DNA from: Pseudoalteromonas tunicata
GTDB taxonomy: Bacteria; Pseudomonadota; Gammaproteobacteria; Enterobacterales; Alteromonadaceae
NCBI RefSeq assembly: GCF_002310815.1
Contig: NZ_CP011032.1
Coordinates: 1,094,001 to 1,158,000 of the forward strand
Direction: 5' to 3'
DNA length: 64,000 nt
Positions within the stretch are counted from its first letter, which is position 1, and each line of letters starts with the position of its first letter. This document shows, piece after piece, positions 56,869 through 64,000 of this stretch. The position numbers and the translations under genes are program-made. A model generated the notes under the pieces. It ran no database searches and was not told the DNA's origin. It saw only the letters and a program-made list of their open reading frames with translations.

Positions 56869-58068
56869 ATGACTTATTTAAACAAAACATTACCGCTGTG
56901 CTTGGTATTAAGTTTTTTTGCCAATGCAAACCCCACTTTTAGTGAAATTGATTATACTCCAAAACATGATTTTAAAGTGACAGCGACCACGAATAATAAA
57001 CTGGCTGATCCTCATCAAAACAATCAGGATGCAGTGGTATATGTATGGCCTAATACTCATAGTAAATTTGACGCAGTATCACAATTACAAACGCTGCAAA
57101 GCAACGAATATTGGCAGGAGGTGAGTGCACAAGAACTTAATGCGGGTATTATGCTTTTTACAACATCAACAGAGGCATTTGTTCGCATTGCGCCAAAAAC
57201 ACAGTTTAGCGAAGGTGAAGCAATTAAATCACCCGCACTTGATGCCAGTCAATTAATGATAAAGCCGCGCTTATCATCTACCTTTGAAGCGGTTGAGCAA
57301 ACTATTTCACAACAAGAAATGGCTTTGGCTGGCTTTGAAGATGGCAGTGTTGCATTAAAAACAAATGCATCGAATTTAGTTGGACAGTTAACGTTGCGAA
57401 GTAATCAAAATTTACAGCGTAACAGTCGCTATTTAGTGCACGTTAAAGAGAAGTTTTCCAATCAATTGCTGCAAGTATCGGCTGCTAATATTTACCAACC
57501 TGAAGAAGAGGCGGTATTTAGTTTATCGGCAAAGATAGCAGGACAAGATTTGGATGAAAAAAATACGCAACTACGATTAATAAACTCACATGGTGAAGCG
57601 ACGCAGCTAAGCTATGATGGGGGTAAAATATTATTACCTGACAACTTAGATATGGTTGGTGCTTATCAAGGCTTTTATGAGTTAGAGCTCACATCAATGA
57701 AAGTTTTGGCGGGCATTAGCGTCAAACGCAGTATTAAAGTACCATTTGCTCAAGTTGTGAGTACTGCTGAACTCGGTCAAGCAATACAAGTTGAAAATCA
57801 AGCTGCGGTACAATTTTCACTGCCAATTAAAGTGGCTCATCCTGGGCGCTATGCTGTTAAAGCAACGTTAGCTCTGCAATCTACTAAAGGTAAAATCACT
57901 CATTTGCAAACAATAGAGGTGGCCAATTGGTTGCAAGGTGACAACAGTATAATATTACCTTTTACAGCTAATGCTCCGTCAAAATCTGGATCGAAACTTT
58001 TATTGACCAACGTAAGCTTGGTTGATCAAAGCCGGATGATGCTGCTTGAGCAACATGTAGTCTGGTAG
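56869..58068 (+). CDS. Exported DUF4785-like protein
   Basis: Encodes 399 residues with a signal peptide (LPLCLVLSFFANA). The chain is beta-rich with a mid-region YLVHVKEKF and a C-terminal half resembling beta-sandwich repeats (SLSAKIAGQDLDEKNTQLRLI, RYAVKATLALQSTKGKI). This resembles DUF4785 proteins; that assignment is from general similarity only. It lies 15 bases downstream of the lipase-like gene. It could help fold, tether or inhibit the hydrolase. A strong terminator follows. Confidence 0.65.
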   Translation: MTYLNKTLPLCLVLSFFANANPTFSEIDYTPKHDFKVTATTNNKLADPHQNNQDAVVYVWPNTHSKFDAVSQLQTLQSNEYWQEVSAQELNAGIMLFTTSTEAFVRIAPKTQFSEGEAIKSPALDASQLMIKPRLSSTFEAVEQTISQQEMALAGFEDGSVALKTNASNLVGQLTLRSNQNLQRNSRYLVHVKEKFSNQLLQVSAANIYQPEEEAVFSLSAKIAGQDLDEKNTQLRLINSHGEATQLSYDGGKILLPDNLDMVGAYQGFYELELTSMKVLAGISVKRSIKVPFAQVVSTAELGQAIQVENQAAVQFSLPIKVAHPGRYAVKATLALQSTKGKITHLQTIEVANWLQGDNSIILPFTANAPSKSGSKLLLTNVSLVDQSRMMLLEQHVVW

Positions 58069-58085
58069 GCTTTTGTTTTATTGAT

Positions 58086-58115
58086 AAAAAGCCAGCTTCT
58101 GTTGAGGCTGGCTTT
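58086..58115. terminator. Terminator after the DUF4785-like gene
   Basis: AAAAGCCAGC and GCTGGCTTTT form a 10-bp stem, with an A/T tract on each side, suiting both this gene and the convergent lipoprotein gene. Confidence 0.88.
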
Positions 58116-58141
58116 TGATACTCTTGTTTTATAACAATTGG

Positions 58142-58558
58142 CTATTTTGCTTGTTCGATAGCTTCTCGTTGCGCTTTAATTTTTTCAGCCAATTTTTCAA
58201 TGGCTTGATGTGCCTCGTCACTTAATTCGTTAGCGTTCTCTTTACCTTCTAACCAGCTTTCTTTTGCCATTGATTTGCTTTGTTCAATCAGATCTTTACT
58301 TTGTGCAAGTAAATCTTTACTGATATCTTGGCCTTCGCCCGCTAATGTTTTTGCTAAAGCCTCACTTTCTTTAACTAAATCATTTAATGAGTCATCTTTG
58401 AGTTCTAATGCGCTTTCTTTCACATCATTCCAAGCGTTAGTTAATGCGCTTGATACTTCTTTTTTTACTTCATTGGCTTCGTTTTTAATTTCGGCTTGTT
58501 GCTCACATCCCATCAAAGTTATGGCACTGAACATTAATACTAAACTTAGTTTTTTCAT
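58142..58558 (-). CDS. Small helical lipoprotein, unknown function
   Basis: Encodes 138 residues with a lipobox LMGC (Cys at residue 18). The rest is almost entirely charged helix with heptad-like spacing (for example KEVSSALTNAWNDVKESALEL), predicted as coiled coil. It is probably an envelope lipoprotein, perhaps structural or stress related. No specific family is assigned. Confidence 0.75.
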   Translation of the reverse strand: MKKLSLVLMFSAITLMGCEQQAEIKNEANEVKKEVSSALTNAWNDVKESALELKDDSLNDLVKESEALAKTLAGEGQDISKDLLAQSKDLIEQSKSMAKESWLEGKENANELSDEAHQAIEKLAEKIKAQREAIEQAK

Positions 58559-58696
58559 CGATGATTCTCTTTAATTTAGGCGACATAGATTATCTTTAGC
58601 CCAATCCCTGTGGTCAATCTATTCACGATTAAAATAGGCGCTATACTAATAAGTTGAAGATAAAGCATAGGATCCATTGCATTGAGGTATATCTAT

Positions 58697-60553
58697 TTGA
58701 ACTATCAGCTTGGGTTATTATTTCTTTGCATCATTGTCTGTATTCGGGCTGAAGCTGAGCTGAATGATCCTATTTTGTCGCAGCAAATGGATGCCTTAAT
58801 AGAAAAAAGCGATTATTCGAGCGATGCATTTTTTGCTACTTATCAGCAATTGCAGGCGAACTTTCCCAAACAGTTATCGGTAGAACTTAGTGCTAAGCGC
58901 GCGATTATCGACAGTGCCATCGCATTAAATGCGCACAATACAACTCTCTACCCTGAACTAATTGACCAGATCAAACAATTAATACCAAAGGTAACAGATC
59001 AAGGATTAGTCTTTGATTTAAAAACACAGCTCTTTTTTTTAAGTTCTCGAGCAGAAAATCAAGTTGAATATTATCAAGAAATTAAAGATTTACTAGCGCA
59101 AGCCCCTGAAAATATCCAGCAGATAGGGTATGGATATTTATTGCTAGATGCCGCCAGTATTGCCCTAAGGTTGATGCAAGATGAGGAGGGGTGGCACTAT
59201 TTTACTTTAGCTAATCAGTTAGCCATATCGCTTGATAATAACGATTTTTGGTCTTCTCTTGAAAATAGCCGAGGTTTGGCTCTATCAGAACATGGCCACT
59301 TTGAGCAAGCATTAGCAGCCTTTAAGAAATCGCTTCAATATAAAAAGCAACTAGGAGTCTATCATGCAGTAGTTTATGCCAATATTGCTTATAACTATTT
59401 TAATTTGGGCCAATTAGAAAATGCTCGTCATTATGCAAGTATTGCGCTTAGTCAAGCTGCGTTAGAAGATAATCGCTACGTTGAAGTCTTAATAAAAACG
59501 TTATTGGGCCGAATTGAAAAGTCTCAAGGCCAAAATGAAAAAGCGCTTGATTGGTTTTGGCAGTCTCTAGAGCTTGCAAAGCAAGAGGGTGTCAGAGACT
59601 ATATTTTTGCTAATTATGCCGATTCGATTTATCCCTTATTACATTTAGGAAAAATAGATCAAGCTGTTGAATATTTAGAACAAGCGAAAATGATTGAGCA
59701 TAAGGAAAAATTAGGTTTAAGCAGTTATTTATTTGAATTAGAAGCCGTTATTAAGCATCATCAAAAAGACTATGAAACAAGTTTGATGTTATTTTTTCAA
59801 GCAATTGATGCAATAGGGCAAAAATATACCGCAACAGCCGCAAAAGCCGCAGAGCAAAGTCGCGCTTTGATGGAAACCCAAGTGCAGGAGTTAGAAAACC
59901 AAAGACTGCGAGTTGAAAATGAACTAAAGCAAACGTATCTAAATGAAATATCAGATAAAAACACTTGGCTGATATGGTTGTCGTCTATCGTGAGTCTTTG
60001 CTTAGTAATTACTGTGGTATTAGCCTTATATGCCCGAAAAGTATCTAAAATTAATCATTTGCGTGCAACCACCGATGAGTTAACCCAAATCGCTAATCGC
60101 CGTCACATTTTGAATTGTTTAAACCGGCTTATTAAAGGCGCAAATAAAACCAAGCAGCCATTGTGTATTGCGATGTTAGATATCGATTATTTTAAAAAAA
60201 TTAATGATAATTTTGGTCATCTTGCGGGTGACTTAGTATTGGTTGAAGTTGCGCAAGTGGCTCAATCTTGCCTGCGAAAACACGACTTAATGGGTCGCTT
60301 AGGTGGGGAAGAGTTTTTGTTTGTGCTGCCTAATACCACGCAACAACAAGCGCGAACCGTTTGCGAATCGATTAGAAATGCACTTCATACTATTGCTATC
60401 GATAATGACGAGAGTGGCCATTTAACCGTATCGGGCAGCTTTGGTATCAGTATATTGAGCAAAGCCGACGAAAAAGTAGAGTCTTTGATCCAACGAGCCG
60501 ATACCGCCCTTTATCAAGCTAAAAACAATGGGCGCGACCAAATTTGTGATTAG
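58697..60553 (+). CDS. TPR-sensor diguanylate cyclase
   Basis: Encodes about 618 residues. The likely start is TTG at 58697 (GAGG eight bases upstream), giving a signal peptide (LGLLFLCIIVCIRAEA). A periplasmic TPR region (about 25-395) precedes a membrane helix (about 420-440) and a cytoplasmic GGDEF domain (DELTQIANRRHIL, LDIDYFKKIND, GRLGGEEFLFVLP; GGEEF form). The inhibitory motif RKHD lies five residues before GGEEF. It makes cyclic-di-GMP in response to an envelope signal; the signal is unknown. Confidence 0.9.
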   Translation: MNYQLGLLFLCIIVCIRAEAELNDPILSQQMDALIEKSDYSSDAFFATYQQLQANFPKQLSVELSAKRAIIDSAIALNAHNTTLYPELIDQIKQLIPKVTDQGLVFDLKTQLFFLSSRAENQVEYYQEIKDLLAQAPENIQQIGYGYLLLDAASIALRLMQDEEGWHYFTLANQLAISLDNNDFWSSLENSRGLALSEHGHFEQALAAFKKSLQYKKQLGVYHAVVYANIAYNYFNLGQLENARHYASIALSQAALEDNRYVEVLIKTLLGRIEKSQGQNEKALDWFWQSLELAKQEGVRDYIFANYADSIYPLLHLGKIDQAVEYLEQAKMIEHKEKLGLSSYLFELEAVIKHHQKDYETSLMLFFQAIDAIGQKYTATAAKAAEQSRALMETQVQELENQRLRVENELKQTYLNEISDKNTWLIWLSSIVSLCLVITVVLALYARKVSKINHLRATTDELTQIANRRHILNCLNRLIKGANKTKQPLCIAMLDIDYFKKINDNFGHLAGDLVLVEVAQVAQSCLRKHDLMGRLGGEEFLFVLPNTTQQQARTVCESIRNALHTIAIDNDESGHLTVSGSFGISILSKADEKVESLIQRADTALYQAKNNGRDQICD

Positions 60554-60858
60554 TTTTTAATTTTAGAGCTGGTATTTTTATTACAAACCTTATCTTATTT
60601 CTGCAGAAATAACGCCATTTACAATTCTTCACATTATATTTTTAGTCTCATCCTTATTTTAACCCACTGAATTAGTTTATTTATCTGTTATTATATCGTC
60701 CCTGTTTTAATACTGAATTAAATATATTGTATGCAATTTGTTGCGTTTTGTGTTTTTAGTTGTTAAAACTATGTTGCATTTTGTTTTGGTGGTCATGCTT
60801 TTTGGCTACTCAAAAATGCCTATTTGCACTCTCTCACACAACTAGAAAGAAGAAAATT
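60554..60858. other. Leader region of the collagenase gene
   Basis: A 305-bp AT-rich stretch with no gene. I see no confident promoter or terminator. Confidence 0.35.
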
Positions 60859-63660
60859 ATGAAAATTAATAAATTAGTTTTAGCAGTTACAACAGCTTTG
60901 TTGGTACAGCCTGCAATGGCGAGTAATGCACCAAAAAGTCAATTAGAGAACCAAGCTCACCATCATGGTATTGAAAAAAAGCGCCAGTTAAATGTACCAA
61001 CCGCTCAAACTCAAACCCGTTCAAACCCTTTAGAGTACTCTCATCGGTTACATGATTTGAATCTTCAAACGGCTGTTTCAGAGCAAGCTTTGGCGGCAAC
61101 GTGTGATTTGAATGCATTTAATACCACGAACAGTACAAGTTTAATTAATACAATCAAAGCTCAAGGTGCTAGCTGCGTTAATGATTTATTTAGTGCTTCA
61201 TCTAATATTCAAGCAAGTGCATTTACTTCAAACCATATGTTTGCAGTAGCAAATCATGTTAAGTCACTCGCACACAATTATAACGGTGGCGGTGATAGTG
61301 ATATTGAAGCGCTATTTTTATATCTTCGTGCCGGTTACTTTGTAGAGTTTTATAATGATGGCGTAAGCTTTGCCACTTGGGTTAAACCTGCGGTGAAAGG
61401 GGCTATTGATGCTTTTGTTAACAACAGTCATTTTTATGATAATAACGAAGGCCATGCTAAAACGATGACGGAAGTCATCACTACTATGGATAGCTCTGAG
61501 CAACAAGATGTTTATTTACCCATTGCAAAAGCTTGGTTAAGCCGTTGGAATGAGACCTATGCCGCTGGTTGGAATATGCGTGGTGCGATTAATGGCTTTT
61601 TTACACTTATTTTCCGCGGGCAATGGAATAGTAATTTTGTAGCCAATATAGGCTCAGATAAAGAGCTAGTGGCTATTTTGAAAAACTTCGCTATGAGCAG
61701 CTATATGCTTGGCACCGACGCTGAATTTATGGTGGCTAATGCTGCACGTGAGTTAGGGCGGTTAAAAACGTATTCAGGCACAGCCATTCAGGCGGATGTT
61801 GATGCTGCCCTCAAGCACATATTTACCACTTATGAAATGTTTGGTTATGGTGATGTGGTCTGGTTAGGCGCAGCTGATACCGCAACTTATTATGCTGATT
61901 GTAGTGAGTTCAATATTTGTGGTTACGGCGCGCAACTTATTGCCAAGGTTTTCCCTCAAAATCATCAATGTAGTTCGACTATTCGCATTCGCTCACAAGA
62001 TATGAGTGCGATTCAGCTTACTGCCGCATGTAATAAAATGGGATATGAAGAAACATTTTTTCATACTCAATTACAAACGAATCAAATTTCTGTAGCTGAT
62101 GATTACAATAGCCAGCTGCAAGTTAATATTTTTAATTCAAGTGATGATTACGGTAAATACGGTGGCGCTATTTTTGGCATCGATACCAACAATGGCGGGA
62201 TGTATTTAGAAGGAAATCCGGCAGATCAAACTAATGTGCCTAATTTTATTGCATATGAGGCAAGTTATGCCAATGCCGATCATTTTGTTTGGAATCTAGA
62301 GCATGAGTATGTGCATTATTTAGATGGCCGTTTTGACTTATACGGTGATTTTAATAACCCAACTGAGCGCACAGTATGGTGGACAGAAGGGGTGGCTGAA
62401 TATGTAGCCAATCAAAATAATAATCCTGCCGCTATTGCGACAATTAACGACGGTTCGACGTACTCATTATCAACCGTTTTTGAAACGACCTACGATGGTT
62501 TTGATCAAGACCGTATCTATCGCTGGGGTTATTTAGCGGTACGTTTTATGTTTGAAAAACACCGTGATGAGGTGAATTTAATGCTGGCCGATACCCGTAA
62601 AGGCGATTGGACTGCATATAAAGCGAGAGTGAATACGTGGGGCAGTAGCTATGGCGCGGAATTTACTAGCTGGACGCTAACGTTAACAGATGACACTAAT
62701 CCACCGGTTGAAAATAAAGTACCATTTGCAGTACATAATGGTCCTTATGCAGCTGATGAAAATGTCAGTATCCAATTTGATGGCAGTGGTTCTTACGATC
62801 AAGATGGCACAATAGTGAGCTATTTATGGGACTTTGGTGATAACTCTACCAGTTCTGAAGCGCAACCGAGCCATAGTTATGCTCAAGCCGGTGATTATAC
62901 TGTTACGCTCACAGTTAAAGATGACAAAGGAGCTGTAGCAACAGCGACATCACAAGCATCGATCAGCAGTGATGTGATTGAACCGCCAGTTGGCAATGCC
63001 TTACAAAATAAGCAGCCTTTGAATATTAGTGGCGCACAAGATCAGCAAAGTAACTTTACTTTTGCAGTACCAGCAGGGGCGTCGGAGCTGAACTTTAAGC
63101 TTGCAGGTGGCCAAGGTGATGCAGATTTGTATGTTAAATTTGCAGAGCAAGCAACAGTTGATGTCTATGACTGTCGTCCTTATATTGGAGGCAACAATGA
63201 AACATGTACTATCGAGAATGCTCAGGCGGGTACTTACCATGTAATGGTTCGAGGTTATAACGCGTATGAAACAACCTTGACTGCAAGTTTTACAGCCTCG
63301 CCAAATACTCGTTTACCTAACGTCTGTGCCACTCAAGCACCGGTATCGGGTGGGCAATTAGAAGCGGGTAAAGTCATTTGTTTAGCTCAACAGGAGCCGA
63401 TGTGGTTTAGCATTGCAGATGTTAACGGCCATAGCACCATGTCTATTACATCTGCCAATGGTACTGGAGACTTAACGTTGGAGTACAGTAATGCAACCTG
63501 GCCAAATGGTGTGAACCATCATGGTTCATCTAACAATGTGGGTAATAGTGAATGTATTACTTTGAATGCTCAAGCCAATTATTGGGGTTATCTCAAGGTA
63601 TCGGGTGCGGCACAAGGTGTAGCCATCGTGGTTGATTTTGATACACCAGGTTGTCGTTAA
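60859..63660 (+). CDS. Secreted M9-family collagenase with PKD and PPC domains
   Basis: Encodes 933 residues from ATG 60859, which gives a signal peptide (LVLAVTTALLVQPAMA). The M9 activator and peptidase regions (about 80-610) contain the zinc motif HEYVH (His482, Glu483, His486), followed by the third Glu in WWTEGVAEYVA. A PKD domain (about 620-705, with FDGSGSYDQDGTIVSYLWDFGD) and two C-terminal PPC-type beta domains follow. Vibrio-type collagenases degrade native collagen and gelatin outside the cell. It is monocistronic and ends in a strong terminator. Confidence 0.93.
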   Translation: MKINKLVLAVTTALLVQPAMASNAPKSQLENQAHHHGIEKKRQLNVPTAQTQTRSNPLEYSHRLHDLNLQTAVSEQALAATCDLNAFNTTNSTSLINTIKAQGASCVNDLFSASSNIQASAFTSNHMFAVANHVKSLAHNYNGGGDSDIEALFLYLRAGYFVEFYNDGVSFATWVKPAVKGAIDAFVNNSHFYDNNEGHAKTMTEVITTMDSSEQQDVYLPIAKAWLSRWNETYAAGWNMRGAINGFFTLIFRGQWNSNFVANIGSDKELVAILKNFAMSSYMLGTDAEFMVANAARELGRLKTYSGTAIQADVDAALKHIFTTYEMFGYGDVVWLGAADTATYYADCSEFNICGYGAQLIAKVFPQNHQCSSTIRIRSQDMSAIQLTAACNKMGYEETFFHTQLQTNQISVADDYNSQLQVNIFNSSDDYGKYGGAIFGIDTNNGGMYLEGNPADQTNVPNFIAYEASYANADHFVWNLEHEYVHYLDGRFDLYGDFNNPTERTVWWTEGVAEYVANQNNNPAAIATINDGSTYSLSTVFETTYDGFDQDRIYRWGYLAVRFMFEKHRDEVNLMLADTRKGDWTAYKARVNTWGSSYGAEFTSWTLTLTDDTNPPVENKVPFAVHNGPYAADENVSIQFDGSGSYDQDGTIVSYLWDFGDNSTSSEAQPSHSYAQAGDYTVTLTVKDDKGAVATATSQASISSDVIEPPVGNALQNKQPLNISGAQDQQSNFTFAVPAGASELNFKLAGGQGDADLYVKFAEQATVDVYDCRPYIGGNNETCTIENAQAGTYHVMVRGYNAYETTLTASFTASPNTRLPNVCATQAPVSGGQLEAGKVICLAQQEPMWFSIADVNGHSTMSITSANGTGDLTLEYSNATWPNGVNHHGSSNNVGNSECITLNAQANYWGYLKVSGAAQGVAIVVDFDTPGCR

Positions 63661-63681
63661 TTTTCGCATAACATAGAATTG

Positions 63682-63718
63682 AGTAAAACGCTGTCGTATG
63701 ATGGCGTTTTACTTTTTG
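63682..63718 (+). terminator. Intrinsic terminator of the collagenase gene
   Basis: AGTAAAACGC and GCGTTTTACT form a 10-bp stem with a 12-base loop, then a T run. Confidence 0.88.
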
Positions 63719-63912
63719 CTGTGCTGTCATTCACTGAATCGATAGGAAGTGAAATTCAATATTTAAAATTCAAAGTGATGCTTATCACAACTCGATGGGC
63801 TCATTTCCTCGCGAACTTCGTTTATCTCTTAACTGTAATAATTGGTAATGTACCTGCGTTTAATAGTAAATTATCATTCTGTGCAGATAGTGACAGTTAA
63901 AATGGATTAAAC

Positions 63913-64000
63913 ATGGCAAATCTTCAAAATCAAGTGACATTACAAAATGTTATTTTATTATCGCAGCATATTTTTGGGCGACATCCTAGTACTTCACATA
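63913..64000 (+). CDS. Start of a gene cut by the window edge
   Basis: An open frame from ATG 63913 (GGAT upstream) to the end, starting MANLQNQVTLQNVILLSQH. No family can be assigned from these residues. Confidence 0.4.
   Translation, partial: MANLQNQVTLQNVILLSQHIFGRHPSTSH

Noticed and set aside
63679..63900. A 73-residue open frame after the collagenase gene
   Set aside because: It begins at a TTG inside the collagenase terminator hairpin and has no ribosome site.

Overview
The window looks like a chromosomal segment of a marine gammaproteobacterium of the Alteromonadales, most likely Pseudoalteromonas or a close relative. The evidence is the low G+C content, three large TonB-dependent receptors, several secreted or periplasmic peptidases including a family M9 collagenase, many signalling proteins, and gene neighbourhoods shared with enteric bacteria (smrB-prmB-aroC, yfcL, paeA, grxA, deaD, ibpA). 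The genus is inferred from gene content and was not tested by a search. No tRNA, rRNA, CRISPR array or intact mobile element was seen.

Layout. 1-1.43 kb: a wrecked IS200-like/REP-associated transposase inside a perfect 17-bp inverted repeat and itself interrupted by a small palindromic insert. 1.5-7.4 kb: a tiny secreted peptide, a flavin-reductase-like protein, a small membrane protein, a periplasmic TPR protein, a photolyase/cryptochrome of an unusual subgroup and an ACR3 arsenite exporter. 7.8-17.6 kb: a TonB receptor, a YjbR protein, an MFS transporter and three peptidases (M3 lipoprotein, M20, M32). 17.7-27.1 kb: a chemoreceptor with a periplasmic solute-binding protein, then two TonB receptors. 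27.2-39.5 kb: housekeeping genes, including a periplasmic ATP-dependent DNA ligase, YegD, SmrB, PrmB, AroC, a LysR/GST divergent pair with a clear palindromic operator, an ATP-NAD kinase homologue, YfcL, PaeA and a GAF/HD-GYP protein. 39.6-51.1 kb: RNA helicase DeaD, glutaredoxin, an H-NOX nitric-oxide sensing operon, a DUF3095 cyclase-like protein, IbpA under a heat-shock promoter and RNA thermometer, and an operon led by a histidine kinase with a plant-ethylene-receptor-type membrane domain. 51.2-55.2 kb: a GNAT-C39 peptidase fusion divergent from an M42-like peptidase and an RLAN/ATP-grasp ligase. 55.3-64 kb: a cold-shock protein with a cspA-like leader, a secreted lipase-like hydrolase with a partner, a small lipoprotein, a TPR diguanylate cyclase, a collagenase and the start of one more gene.

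How the genes fit together. Sensing dominates the second half: gas sensing (NO through H-NOX, possibly ethylene through the ETR1-like domain), temperature sensing by RNA (ROSE-type thermometer at ibpA, cold-box leader at the csp gene) and cyclic-di-GMP turnover (two GGDEF proteins with inhibitory sites, one HD-GYP protein). The first half is mostly nutrient scavenging: peptidases, TonB receptors and chemotaxis. The strongest candidates for under-described biology are the ethylene-receptor-like kinase operon (46.96-51.05 kb) and the GNAT-C39 / M42 / RLAN-RimK cluster (51.24-55.19 kb), which looks like a system that makes and degrades an acylated peptide-like product.
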